NCBI GenBank assembly: GCA_023459675.1
Contig: JAEWTC010000220.1
Span: forward strand, 1-13,980
Origin: Bacillota bacterium
GTDB taxonomy: Bacteria > Bacillota > Clostridia > Christensenellales > Aristaeellaceae
Length of the DNA stretch: 13,980 nt
Direction of reading: 5' to 3'
Shown: piece by piece, positions 6,719-13,895 of the stretch
Layout of the letters: each line of letters starts with the position of its first letter
How positions within the stretch are numbered: the stretch's first letter is position 1
Position numbers and translations under genes: made by a program
Notes under the pieces: generated by a model
The model's input: only the letters and a program-made list of their open reading frames with translations
The model's database searches: none
Told to the model about the DNA's origin: nothing

Positions 6719-7159
6719 ATGTTGATGCCAAAGAGAGTCAAACGGCGCCGCGTTTTCCGCGGACGCATGAAGGGCAGAGCACAGCGCGGCAATTTCGTCG
6801 CCTACGGCGAATACGGCTTGGTTGCCGTGGAGCCCTCCTGGATTACCAGCCAGCAGATCGAAGCGGCCCGTATCGCGCTCACCCGTCACACCAAGCGCGG
6901 CGGCCAGGTTTGGATCAAGATTTTCCCCGACAAGCCCGTAACCGAAAAGCCTGCCGAAACGCGCATGGGCTCGGGCAAAGGCTCGCCGGAGTATTGGGTT
7001 GCCGTCGTCAAGCCCGACCGCGTTCTCTTTGAGATCTCGGGCGTGACCGAAGAGGTGGCCAAGGAAGCCCTGCGCCTTGCCGGGCACAAGCTGCCGCTCA
7101 AAACCAAGATCATCAAGCGGCAGGACACTTCAATAGAAGCGGGTGGTGAAGCGCAATGA
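6719..7159 (+). CDS. rplP: 50S ribosomal protein L16
   Basis: The 146-residue product starts MLMPKRVKRRRVFRGRMKG and carries the conserved GGQVWIKIFPDKPVTEKPAETRMGSGKGSPEYWVAVV block near residues 60-97. L16 binds near the A-site tRNA elbow and is needed for late large-subunit assembly. AGGAGG at 6703-6708 is ten bases before ATG 6719. ATG 6725 (codon 3) is possible but further away. Only three bases separate it from rpsC, and its stop overlaps the rpmC start as ATGA. Confidence 0.98.
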   Translation: MLMPKRVKRRRVFRGRMKGRAQRGNFVAYGEYGLVAVEPSWITSQQIEAARIALTRHTKRGGQVWIKIFPDKPVTEKPAETRMGSGKGSPEYWVAVVKPDRVLFEISGVTEEVAKEALRLAGHKLPLKTKIIKRQDTSIEAGGEAQ

Positions 7160-7353
7160 AGGCAAACGAGCTTCAGGCTATGAACGCGACAGAGCTTAAG
7201 GATAAGGTATCCGAGCTCAAGGAAGAGCTGTTCAACCTTCGTTTCCAGCTTGCAACCGGCCAGTTGGAAAACACCATGGTCATCAAGGGCGTCAAACGCG
7301 ATATCGCCCGTTGCATGACCGTCCTTCGTCAACAGGAACAAAAGAACGCGTAA
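7156..7353 (+). CDS. rpmC: 50S ribosomal protein L29
   Basis: The 65-residue helical protein starts MKANELQAMNATELKDKVSELKEELFNLRFQLATGQLENT and has the KRDIAR motif near residues 50-55, the normal L29 layout of two antiparallel helices. It sits beside L23 at the exit tunnel. Its start overlaps the rplP stop (ATGA 7156-7159). The preceding GGTGGTGAAG is a weaker ribosome binding site than its neighbours have, so translation probably depends on coupling to rplP. Confidence 0.97.
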   Translation: MKANELQAMNATELKDKVSELKEELFNLRFQLATGQLENTMVIKGVKRDIARCMTVLRQQEQKNA

Positions 7354-7393
7354 GTGATTGCGCTCACCGAATATGAAGGAGGAAGCCGCTTCC

Positions 7394-7654
7394 ATGTCAG
7401 AACAAAGAGGACTTCGCAAAACCCGCGTCGGCGTCGTCGTCAGCGACAAGATGGATAAAACCATCGTCGTTGAAGTGAAGACCCACGTGCGCCATCCGCT
7501 GTATGGCAAAATCATGAACCAGTCCAGCAAGCTGAAGGTTCATGACGAAAATAACGAATGCGGTATCGGCGATACCGTTTCCGTGATGGAAACCCGCCCG
7601 CTGTCCAAAACCAAGCGCTGGCGCGTAGTCGAGATCGTCGAAAAGGCGAAATAA
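7394..7654 (+). CDS. rpsQ: 30S ribosomal protein S17
   Basis: The 86-residue product contains the S17 OB-fold signature: RKTRVGVVVSDKMDKTIVVEV, then HPLYGKIMNQSSKLKVHDENNECGIGDTVSVMETRPLSKTKRWRVVEIVEKA. S17 is a primary 16S rRNA binder in 30S body assembly. ATG 7394 is chosen over the longer frame from 7358 because AAGGAGG at 7376-7382 lies 11 bases upstream and MSEQRGLRKTR fits family starts. The spacing is somewhat long. Forty nucleotides separate it from rpmC. Confidence 0.97.
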   Translation: MSEQRGLRKTRVGVVVSDKMDKTIVVEVKTHVRHPLYGKIMNQSSKLKVHDENNECGIGDTVSVMETRPLSKTKRWRVVEIVEKAK

Positions 7655-7667
7655 GGAGGAAACCCGT

Positions 7668-8036
7668 ATGATCCAGCCGCAAACGCGACTTAAAGTAGCC
7701 GATAATTCCGGCGCTAAAGAAATCATGTGCTTCCGCGTGCTCGGCGGTTCGTTCCGCAGGTCGGGCAGCGTGGGCGACGTGATCGTGGCCAGCGTTAAAT
7801 CCGCTAACCCCGGCGGCACCGTGAAGAAGGGCGACGTAGTCAAAGCCGTTATCGTTCGGCAGCACAAGGAAATCCGCCGTGCCGACGGCAGCTACATCCG
7901 TTTTGACGATAACGCCGCCGTGCTCATCAACGACGACAAAATGCCCAAAGGCACCCGTATTTTCGGGCCGGTGGCGCGCGAGCTTCGCGAAAAAGCGTAT
8001 ATGAAGATCGTTTCGCTGGCTCCCGAAGTACTGTGA
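7668..8036 (+). CDS. rplN: 50S ribosomal protein L14
   Basis: The 122-residue product is the standard L14 length. It starts MIQPQTRLKVADNSGAKEIMCFRVLGGS and contains the conserved GDVIVASVKSANPGGTVKKGDVVKAVIVR, then the family tail GTRIFGPVARELREKAYMKIVSLAPEVL. L14 forms intersubunit bridges and binds the anti-association factor RsfS in bacteria that have it. AAGGAGG (7653-7659) overlaps the rpsQ stop and sits eight bases before ATG. Confidence 0.99.
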   Translation: MIQPQTRLKVADNSGAKEIMCFRVLGGSFRRSGSVGDVIVASVKSANPGGTVKKGDVVKAVIVRQHKEIRRADGSYIRFDDNAAVLINDDKMPKGTRIFGPVARELREKAYMKIVSLAPEVL

Positions 8037-8049
8037 GGAGGGAGAACGA

Positions 8050-8397
8050 ATGAAGGTTCATGTCAAAAAGGACGATCAGGTCGTTGTGATCTCCGGGCCT
8101 GAGGCGATCAAGGGAAAACAGGGCAAAGTGCTCACCGTTATCCCCAAGGATAACCGGGTGACGGTGGAAGGCGTCGCGTATGTGTCCAAGCACCAGAAGG
8201 CGCGCCGCCAGGGCCAGACGGGCGGCATCTTCCAGAAGGAACGCTCGCTGGACGCTTCCAACGTAATGCTCATCTGCCCCAAGTGCGGCAAAGCGACGCG
8301 CGTAGGGCACAAAGCGGTGACGACCGAAACCGACAAGGGCGTCTCCAAAACCAAGAACGTCCGCATGTGCAAACGCTGCGGCGCAACGATTGAATAA
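8050..8397 (+). CDS. rplX: 50S ribosomal protein L24, zinc-ribbon form
   Basis: The 115-residue product starts MKVHVKKDDQVVVISGPEAIKGKQGKVL, a KOW domain at about residues 6-33. L24 starts large-subunit assembly at the 5' end of 23S rRNA. The C-terminal part carries CPKC (C76, C79) and CKRC (C107, C110), a four-cysteine zinc-ribbon pattern found in one class of bacterial L24. GAGGAGG before the ATG overlaps the rplN stop region. Zinc binding is inferred from the motif. Confidence 0.98.
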   Translation: MKVHVKKDDQVVVISGPEAIKGKQGKVLTVIPKDNRVTVEGVAYVSKHQKARRQGQTGGIFQKERSLDASNVMLICPKCGKATRVGHKAVTTETDKGVSKTKNVRMCKRCGATIE

Positions 8398-8411
8398 GGA
8401 GGTACGGCGCG

Positions 8412-8954
8412 ATGGCAACCCGGCTGAAAGAGAAGTTCCAAAACGAAGCCGTACCTGCGCTCACGCAGAAATTCGGCTACAAGAACGTGATGCAGATCCC
8501 CAAGCTTCACAAAGTCGTCATCAACATGGGTCTGGGCGATTGCAAGGATAACGCCAAAGCGCTGGAAACGGCCGTGGCGGAACTCACCCAGATCGCGGGC
8601 CAGAAGCCCATCGTTACCAAGGCGCGCAAGTCCATCGCCAACTTCAAGCTCCGCCAGGGCATGAACGTGGGCGCGAAGGTTACCCTGCGGGGCAACCGGA
8701 TGGATGAGTTCGTCGATAAGCTCGTCAACATCGTGCTTCCCCGCGTGCGCGACTTCCGCGGCGTATCGGCCAAGGCGTTCGACGGGCGCGGCAACTATTC
8801 CCTTGCACTCCGCGAGCAGCTGATCTTCCCCGAAATCAACTACGACAAGGTTGAAAAGGTTCGGGGCATGGAGATCATCTTCGTAACTTCAGCTAAGACC
8901 GATGAGGAATGCAAGGAACTCTTGACCCTCCTCGGCATGCCGTACGCTCAGTAA
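8412..8954 (+). CDS. rplE: 50S ribosomal protein L5
   Basis: The 180-residue product starts with ATRLKEKFQNEAVPALTQKFGYKNVMQIPKLHKVVINMGLGD and contains the conserved GAKVTLRGNRMDEFVDKLVNIVLPRVRDFRGVS. It ends with the L5 tail INYDKVEKVRGMEIIFVTSAKTDEECKELLTLLGMPY. L5 binds 5S rRNA and bridges to the 30S head. AAGGAGGT (8396-8403) overlaps the rplX stop, eight bases before ATG. Length matches the usual 179-180 residues. Confidence 0.99.
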   Translation: MATRLKEKFQNEAVPALTQKFGYKNVMQIPKLHKVVINMGLGDCKDNAKALETAVAELTQIAGQKPIVTKARKSIANFKLRQGMNVGAKVTLRGNRMDEFVDKLVNIVLPRVRDFRGVSAKAFDGRGNYSLALREQLIFPEINYDKVEKVRGMEIIFVTSAKTDEECKELLTLLGMPYAQ

Positions 8955-8976
8955 GGCAGAAGGGAGAAAAAACAAA

Positions 8977-9162
8977 GTGGCTAAAACAAGCATGAAAATC
9001 AAGCAGTCACGCCCGGCGAAGTTCTCCACTCGGGCTTACACGCGCTGCCGCCTGTGCGGGCGTCCGCACTCGGTGCTCCGCAAGTACGGTATCTGCCGCA
9101 TCTGCTTCAGAGAGCTGGCTTACAAGGGCCAGATCCCCGGCGTCCGCAAGGCCAGTTGGTAA
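8977..9162 (+). CDS. rpsZ: 30S ribosomal protein S14, zinc-binding type Z
   Basis: The 61-residue product is the short S14 type typical of Gram-positive bacteria. It has CRLC (C24, C27) and CRIC (C40, C43) ligands and the ending GQIPGVRKASW. The start codon is GTG at 8977, the only GTG start assigned here, preceded by AAGGGAG about ten bases upstream, a weaker site than its neighbours have. S14 sits in the 30S head near S3 and S10. Zinc-type S14 is the paralogue replaced by a cysteine-free form under zinc limitation in species that carry both. Also annotated as rpsN. Confidence 0.97.
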   Translation: MAKTSMKIKQSRPAKFSTRAYTRCRLCGRPHSVLRKYGICRICFRELAYKGQIPGVRKASW

Positions 9163-9188
9163 GCGGAACTGAAAAAGGAGGTTCTACC

Positions 9189-9587
9189 ATGGTCATGAAT
9201 GATCCCATCGCCGATATGCTCACCCGCATCCGCAATGCGCAGGTGGCCAAGCATGATGCGGTCGTCATCCCTGCTTCCAATCCCAAGAAAGCCATCGCCA
9301 AGATCCTGCTTGCCGAGGGCTATGTCAAGGGTGTTGATTTCATCAAGGACGGCCCGCAAGGCAACATCAAGATTACCCTGAAGTACATCGACGGCAAACA
9401 GCCCGTGATCGCGGGGCTTAAGAAAATTTCCAAGCCCGGTCTTCGCGTGTATGCGCAAAACGGCTCCATGCCTAAGGTTCTGGGCGGCCTTGGCATCGCC
9501 ATCATTTCCACCTCCAAGGGAATGATGACCGATAAGGAAGCCCGCAAACAGATGGTCGGCGGCGAAGTGCTCGCCTACGTCTGGTAA
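9189..9587 (+). CDS. rpsH: 30S ribosomal protein S8
   Basis: The 132-residue product begins MVMNDPIADMLTRIRNAQVAKHD, and its C-terminal domain is GLRVYAQNGSMPKVLGGLGIAIISTSKGMMTDKEARKQMVGGEVLAYVW, the S8 signature. S8 binds the central domain of 16S rRNA, and in E. coli it represses the spc operon. ATG 9189 is favoured because AAAGGAGG (9174-9181) is seven bases upstream. ATG 9195 would remove two residues. The open frame from 9054 overlaps S14 and is a chance extension. Confidence 0.98.
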   Translation: MVMNDPIADMLTRIRNAQVAKHDAVVIPASNPKKAIAKILLAEGYVKGVDFIKDGPQGNIKITLKYIDGKQPVIAGLKKISKPGLRVYAQNGSMPKVLGGLGIAIISTSKGMMTDKEARKQMVGGEVLAYVW

Positions 9588-9607
9588 CGGCAGGGAGGGA
9601 ATAGAAA

Positions 9608-10147
9608 ATGTCAAGAATTGGGAAAAAACCCATTACCGTTCCTGCCGGCGTAACGGTATCCGTGGACGAGAAAAACATTGTGACCGTCAAAGGCCCCAAA
9701 GGCACGCTCGTGCAGGACGTCAACAGCGATATCACGCTTCACCAGGAAGGCGCCGTTCTCACGCTGGCGCGCCCCACGGAATCCAAGCCCCATAAGGCCA
9801 TGCACGGGCTGTACCGCAGCCTGGTGCACAACATGGTCTTAGGCGTGACCGAAGGGTTTTCCAAAACCCTGAAGCTCGTGGGCACCGGCTACCGCGCTGC
9901 GGTGGACGGCAAAAAGCTGACCATCAACATCGGCTTCTCCCATCCCGTGGTGATGGAAGCGCCGGAAACCGTTCAGTTCGAAACGCCCGATCAGACCACC
10001 ATCGTGGTCAAGGGCATCAATAAACAGCAGGTTGGCAACCTTGCCGCCGATATCCGCGCCTTGCGCAAGCCCGAGCCCTACCTGGGCAAAGGCATCCGCT
10101 ATGTGGACGAGGTTATCCGCCGCAAGGAAGGCAAGTCCGGCAAGTAA
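9608..10147 (+). CDS. rplF: 50S ribosomal protein L6
   Basis: The 179-residue product starts MSRIGKKPITVPAGVTVSVD and has the two L6 repeats. The second holds the signature QQVGNLAADIRALRKPEPYLGKGIRYVDEVIRRKEGKSGK at the C-terminus. L6 lies near the factor-binding site beside the sarcin-ricin loop. GGGAGG (9593-9598) is nine bases before ATG, and the gap after rpsH is 20 nt. Length is normal. Confidence 0.98.
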   Translation: MSRIGKKPITVPAGVTVSVDEKNIVTVKGPKGTLVQDVNSDITLHQEGAVLTLARPTESKPHKAMHGLYRSLVHNMVLGVTEGFSKTLKLVGTGYRAAVDGKKLTINIGFSHPVVMEAPETVQFETPDQTTIVVKGINKQQVGNLAADIRALRKPEPYLGKGIRYVDEVIRRKEGKSGK

Positions 10148-10165
10148 TGGAAAGGGGATTGCAGT

Positions 10166-10534
10166 ATGTATAAGAAAAGTGATCGCAACGCCGACCGTGT
10201 CATACGGCACGCACGCGTGCGCAAAAAGATCTCCGGCACCCCGGACAAGCCGCGCCTTTGCGTTTACCGGAGCCTGAACAACATCTATGCCCAGGTGATC
10301 GACGACTCCAAGGGCGTGACCCTTGTCGCCGCTTCGACGATGGAAAAAGAAGTGCAGGAACTCATCAAAGACGCGAACAAGAAGGCAGCCGCCAAGATCG
10401 TCGGCAAGGCGATTGCGGAGCGTGCGACGAAAGCGGGCATCTCGAAGGTGGTCTTTGACCGCGGCGGCTACGTGTATACGGGCCGCGTTGCGGAACTGGC
10501 TGCCGGCGCCCGCGAAGCCGGACTTGAATTCTAA
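10166..10534 (+). CDS. rplR: 50S ribosomal protein L18
   Basis: The 122-residue product has a basic N-terminus (YKKSDRNADRVIRHARVRKKISGTPDKPRLCVYRSLNNIYAQVIDD) that binds 5S rRNA. The C-terminal part, GKAIAERATKAGISKVVFDRGGYVYTGRVAELAAGAREAGLEF, is the L18 signature. With L5 it builds the 5S particle. AAGGGG (10152-10157) is eight bases before ATG. Length is typical of Bacillota L18. Confidence 0.98.
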   Translation: MYKKSDRNADRVIRHARVRKKISGTPDKPRLCVYRSLNNIYAQVIDDSKGVTLVAASTMEKEVQELIKDANKKAAAKIVGKAIAERATKAGISKVVFDRGGYVYTGRVAELAAGAREAGLEF

Positions 10535-10548
10535 AGGAGGACAAACGC

Positions 10549-11046
10549 ATGCAACGCATGGAACAGGTCAGCGAATTCAAAGAGAAGCTCGTCGCCATCA
10601 ACCGCGTTACCAAGGTTGTTAAAGGCGGACGCAACTTCCGCTTTGCAGCGCTGGTCGTAGTCGGCGATGAAAAAGGCCGCGTCGGCGCTGGCATTGGCAA
10701 AGCTGCCGAAATTTCCGAAGCCATCCGCAAGGGTGTCGATAAGGCCAAGAAAAGCCTGATCACCGTGCCCCTGAAGGGCACCAGCATCCCGCACGACACC
10801 ATCGGGCGCTTCGGCACCGGCAAAGTGGTGCTCCTGCCCGCGCCGGAAGGCACAGGCGTGATCGCCGGCGGCGCTGCGCGCGCCGTGCTGGAACTCGCCG
10901 GTGTGCGCGATATCCGCACCAAGAGCTACGGCACGTCCAACCGCATCAACATGGTCAGAGCGACGCTGGAAGGGCTCAAGCAAATCCGCACGGCCGAGCA
11001 GATCGCAAGGCTTCGCGGAAAATCCGTAGAAGACATCCTGGGCTGA
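10549..11046 (+). CDS. rpsE: 30S ribosomal protein S5
   Basis: The 165-residue product contains EKLVAINRVTKVVKGGRNFRFAALVVVGDEKGRVGAGIGKA near residues 12-52. This includes the loop where spectinomycin-resistance mutations map in other species. The C-terminal domain has GTGVIAGGAARAVLELAGVRDIRTKSYGTSNRINMVRAT. S5 takes part in decoding fidelity and mRNA entry with S3 and S4. AAAGGAGG (10533-10540) overlaps the rplR stop and is eight bases before ATG 10549. ATG 10558 is a less well-spaced alternative. Confidence 0.98.
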   Translation: MQRMEQVSEFKEKLVAINRVTKVVKGGRNFRFAALVVVGDEKGRVGAGIGKAAEISEAIRKGVDKAKKSLITVPLKGTSIPHDTIGRFGTGKVVLLPAPEGTGVIAGGAARAVLELAGVRDIRTKSYGTSNRINMVRATLEGLKQIRTAEQIARLRGKSVEDILG

Positions 11047-11059
11047 GGAGGACGATGAA

Positions 11060-11242
11060 ATGAAACTGCATATCACACTCAAAAAATCGCCGATCTCAAG
11101 CCTTCAGATTCACAAGGACACCGTCGCGGCGCTGGGCCTGCACAAGGTAGGCCAGACCGTGGTGAAGGAAGACAACCCCTGCATCCGCGGGCAGATCTTC
11201 CGTGTCAAGCACATGATCGACGTAGAAGAAAAAGCAAGGTAG
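11060..11242 (+). CDS. rpmD: 50S ribosomal protein L30
   Basis: The 60-residue product KLHITLKKSPISSLQIHKDTVAALGLHKVGQTVVKEDNPCIRGQIFRVKHMIDVEE has the L30 fold pattern and the usual 58-60 residue length of Bacillota. L30 is a small peripheral large-subunit protein absent from some lineages. GAGGAGG (11045-11051) overlaps the rpsE stop and is eight bases before ATG 11060. An ATG at 11055 is out of frame. Confidence 0.97.
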   Translation: MKLHITLKKSPISSLQIHKDTVAALGLHKVGQTVVKEDNPCIRGQIFRVKHMIDVEEKAR

Positions 11243-11254
11243 GAGGGATTGCCG

Positions 11255-11695
11255 ATGAAATTGCACGAGTTGCAGCCCGCCGCTGGTTCCACAACTTCCC
11301 CCAAGCGCCTCGGCAGAGGCACGGGTTCGGGTCTTGGCAAGACCTCCGGCAAAGGCCATAAGGGCCAGAAAGCCCGTTCCGGCGGCGGCGTTCGCCCCGG
11401 TTTTGAAGGCGGCCAGATGCCCTTAACCCGCCGGATTCCCAAAAGAGGATTCACCAACGTATTCCGCACCGAATATGCTACCGTCAACGTCGGGAAACTC
11501 GACATCTTTGAAAATGGCGCCGTGGTAACTGCGGAGATGCTCAGGGAAGCCGGACTGATTAAAAAGGAACTGGCCGGCGTCAAGATCCTGGGCGGCGGAG
11601 AGCTGACCAAAAAGCTCACCGTGGAAGCCGTGAAGTTTTCCCAGGCAGCTAAAGAAAAGATCGAGACCCTCGGCGGGAAAGCCGAGGTGAAGTAA
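11255..11695 (+). CDS. rplO: 50S ribosomal protein L15
   Basis: The 146-residue product starts MKLHELQPAAGSTTSPKRLGRGTGSGLGKTSGKGHKGQKARSGGGVRPGFEGGQMPLTRRIPKRGF, the extended basic glycine-rich arm of L15, followed by a globular C-terminal domain. L15 is a late large-subunit assembly protein. AGGAGG (11241-11246) overlaps the rpmD stop and is eight bases from ATG 11255. The TTG at 11249 would be too close to that site. Confidence 0.98.
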   Translation: MKLHELQPAAGSTTSPKRLGRGTGSGLGKTSGKGHKGQKARSGGGVRPGFEGGQMPLTRRIPKRGFTNVFRTEYATVNVGKLDIFENGAVVTAEMLREAGLIKKELAGVKILGGGELTKKLTVEAVKFSQAAKEKIETLGGKAEVK

Positions 11696-11696
11696 C

Positions 11697-12986
11697 ATGG
11701 CCAACCGCAACAACCCCGGCATCTTCGAATCGCTTCGCAACGCTTGGAAGGTTAACGACATCCGCAAGAAGCTGATCTACACCTTCATGATGCTGGTGCT
11801 TTTCCGTTTGGTCGGCGTAATCCCCGCCCCGGGCGTGGATTATCTCGCCGTGCAGAACGCGATCGGTACGCAAAGCCTTCCGCTTCTGGACCTGGTCAAC
11901 ATGATGACCGGTAACAACTTCAGCCAGATGACGATCATGGCCATGGGCATCACGCCCTACATCAACTCCAGCATCATCATGCAGTTGCTGGCTTTTGCCA
12001 TTCCGGCGCTGGAGCGCCTGCAAAAGAGCGGCGAGGAAGGCCGCAAGAAGATCGCGCAAATCACCCGCTATGTGACCGTCGGCCTTGCCGTATTCCAGGC
12101 CATCGGCCTGGTGTCCAGCCTCGGCTACATCAAAGACGGTTGGTATAACTACGCGCTGGTCGGCATCTCCATGGCAGGCGGCACCGCATTGGCCATGTGG
12201 ATCGGCGAGCGCATTACCGAAAAGGGCATCGGCAACGGCATCTCGCTGCTGATCGCCGCCGGTATCGCGAACAACCTGTTCAACGGCATCATGAAGCTGG
12301 GCTCGGACGCGATCAACGCCACCAGCCTCACCCCGTGGCTGAACCTCTTCGCCATGCTCGCGGTTTCCCTGGCGATGATCATCATCATCACCTGGGCCGA
12401 TCTGGGCGTGCGCCGCATCAACGTGCACTTCGCCAAGCGCGTTGCCGGCCGGAAAATGTACGGCGGGCAAAACCAGGTCATCCCGCTCAAGCTCATCTCG
12501 GTGGGCGTGCTTCCGCTGATCTTCGCGTACTCGTTTATGGCGTTTCCCGGCACGATCATTCAGTTGGTCGGCGGCTCGGACAGCGGCATCGGCATCTGGT
12601 GGGCGCGCAACATGTACTCCACCTCCTTTGCCTATCAGGGCGTGATGGCGCTGTTGATCTTCGCGTTCACGTTCTTCTATACGTCCATCTCCTTCAACCC
12701 CGATGAGATCGCCAAGAACATCCAGCAGCAAGGCGGCGCCATTCCCTCGGTGCGTCCCGGCCGGCCGACGGTGGAGTACTTGAAGCGGATCAACGGCAGG
12801 CTCACCATCTTCGCCGCTGTTTTCCTGGCGCTGCTGGCCACCATTCCCGGTTTGTTCGCCCGCGGTACGGCGCAGACGCTGCCGTTTGGCGCGTCGAGCA
12901 TCCTGATCGTGGTCTCCGTCATTCTGGAAACCAAACGCCAGCTGGACGAGCATCTGGTCAGCCGCAATTACGACAAAATTTCCTGA
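11697..12986 (+). CDS. secY: Preprotein translocase subunit SecY
   Basis: The 429-residue integral membrane protein has the ten-helix SecY pattern. The first helix lies at about residues 25-45. The plug and second helix region contains FSQMTIMAMGITPYINSSIIMQLL, and cytosolic loops carry MYGGQNQVIPLKLISVGVLPLIFAYSF and SFNPDEIAKNIQQQGGAIPSVRPGRPTVEYL. It forms the channel that, with SecE and SecG, lets SecA push preproteins across the membrane. GAGGTGA inside the end of rplO precedes ATG, and only one base lies between the genes. A 263-bp repeat element begins five bases after its stop. Confidence 0.99.
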   Translation: MANRNNPGIFESLRNAWKVNDIRKKLIYTFMMLVLFRLVGVIPAPGVDYLAVQNAIGTQSLPLLDLVNMMTGNNFSQMTIMAMGITPYINSSIIMQLLAFAIPALERLQKSGEEGRKKIAQITRYVTVGLAVFQAIGLVSSLGYIKDGWYNYALVGISMAGGTALAMWIGERITEKGIGNGISLLIAAGIANNLFNGIMKLGSDAINATSLTPWLNLFAMLAVSLAMIIIITWADLGVRRINVHFAKRVAGRKMYGGQNQVIPLKLISVGVLPLIFAYSFMAFPGTIIQLVGGSDSGIGIWWARNMYSTSFAYQGVMALLIFAFTFFYTSISFNPDEIAKNIQQQGGAIPSVRPGRPTVEYLKRINGRLTIFAAVFLALLATIPGLFARGTAQTLPFGASSILIVVSVILETKRQLDEHLVSRNYDKIS

Positions 12987-12991
12987 CACGG

Positions 12992-13254
12992 GCGGCGGAT
13001 AGCATGAGGAATTAGGAATTATGAATGAGGAATGAAGGAAAGATTGCCACGCAATCTTTTCAATCAAACAATTGCGTGAGCAATTGCACTGACCACTCAG
13101 TTTTATAGTCGTATCGCTCCCTATCGGTTGCAATACTCCTTAAAACTTCCCATCCTCGGTTCGTTTTCGGTTTCACCGAAGTGCCCACTGGGCACGCACT
13201 TACCTCGGATGCATTCCTCATTCCTCATTCCTCACTCCTCATTACGTCCGCCGC
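12992..13254. mobile_element. MITE-like structured repeat element between secY and adk
   Basis: The two ends, 12992-13034 and 13212-13254, are inverted repeats of 43 bases. They align without gaps at 35 of 43 positions and start with a perfect GCGGCGGA/TCCGCCGC. Their inner parts are runs of GAGGAATG units. Five compact hairpins lie inside: AAAGATTGC/GCAATCTTT (13039-13059), CAATTGC/GCAATTG with a GTGA loop (13069-13086), ACTGA/TCAGT (13088-13101), TTCGGT/ACCGAA (13166-13180) and GTGCCC/GGGCAC (13181-13195). There is no transposase, so a non-autonomous element is the likeliest reading. No target duplication is apparent. It fills nearly all of the gap from five bases after the secY stop to the base before the adk ribosome binding site. 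Confidence 0.7.
13039..13060 (+). terminator. Terminator-like hairpin inside the repeat element
   Basis: A 9-bp perfect stem (13039-13047 with 13051-13059) with a CAC loop is followed by TTTTC. The lower stem pairs A with T, so only about six G/C-containing pairs support it, and the T run is short. A second short hairpin, ACTGA/TCAGT, ends in TTTT at 13101-13104. Either could reduce transcription from secY into adk, but strength is uncertain. Confidence 0.35.
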
Positions 13255-13265
13255 GAGGTATTGAC

Positions 13266-13895
13266 ATGAAGATTATCTTACTCGGCCCTCCGGGCGCGGG
13301 CAAGGGCACGCAAGCGGAACTCATCTGCGAAACGTTCGGCCTTGCGCATATCTCCACGGGCGATATGCTCCGCGCGGCGATCAAGAACCAAACGGAAACC
13401 GGCCTGAAGGCCAAAACGTTCATGGATCAGGGCCTGCTGGTTCCAGACGCCGTGGTGATCGCGCTGGTGCGCGAACGGGTGCTGGAGCCGGATTGCAAGA
13501 ACGGCTACATCCTCGACGGGTTTCCCCGTACGGTGGAGCAGGCCAAGGCGCTGGAAACCATCGCCGCAATCGACGCCGTTGTGGACATCAAGCTGCCCGA
13601 CGAGTTTCTGATCAACCGGCTGTCCGGCCGCAGGGTATGCCCCCAGTGCGGGAAGAGCTACCACGTAGAGCTTCTCCAGGGCGCAACCACCTGCCAGGAC
13701 GACGGCGCCGCGCTTGTCCAGCGTGACGACGACCAGCCCGCAACCGTGCTGAGCCGCCTGCAGGTGTATTATCAGAAAACCGCGCCGCTGATCGAGTACT
13801 ACCAGGCAAAGGGCCTTCTGATTGCCGTGGACGGCACCCAGTATTACAAAGTTCTCGGTGAGGACATCGCACGCAAGTTGAAGGCGGTGCAATGA
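13266..13895 (+). CDS. adk: Adenylate kinase, zinc-lid type
   Basis: The 209-residue product has the P-loop GPPGAGKGT (residues 7-15), DGFPRT (84-89), and a LID domain with CPQC (C125, C128) and C143 plus D146. This is the Cys3-Asp zinc arrangement described for Bacillus subtilis adenylate kinase. It interconverts ATP plus AMP and two ADP. The lid between the ligand pairs is two residues shorter than in B. subtilis. ATG 13266 is chosen because GAGG (13255-13258) is seven bases upstream. The in-frame extension from 13128 only reads the repeat element. Its stop overlaps the map start as ATGA. It normally belongs to the secY-adk-map end of the spc operon. Confidence 0.98.
   Translation: MKIILLGPPGAGKGTQAELICETFGLAHISTGDMLRAAIKNQTETGLKAKTFMDQGLLVPDAVVIALVRERVLEPDCKNGYILDGFPRTVEQAKALETIAAIDAVVDIKLPDEFLINRLSGRRVCPQCGKSYHVELLQGATTCQDDGAALVQRDDDQPATVLSRLQVYYQKTAPLIEYYQAKGLLIAVDGTQYYKVLGEDIARKLKAVQ

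Noticed and set aside
5840..7087. Antisense open frame of 415 codons over rplV-rpsC-rplP
   Set aside because: Same cause as the other antisense frame; the His/Asp/Ala/Gly-rich composition mirrors the sense codons.
13084..13109. Promoter inside the repeat element (TTGCAC and TATAGT)
   Set aside because: The spacing is only 14 bp and both boxes overlap hairpins, so it does not meet the usual 16-18 bp requirement.
11649..13133. Antisense open frame of 494 codons over secY
   Set aside because: It mirrors secY and runs into the repeat element; its His/Asp/Gln-rich composition is typical of a shadow of a hydrophobic membrane protein gene.
13128..13265. N-terminal extension of adenylate kinase
   Set aside because: The upstream frame only reads the repeat element. 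The family start MKIILLGPPGAGKGT and the GAGG site fit ATG 13266.
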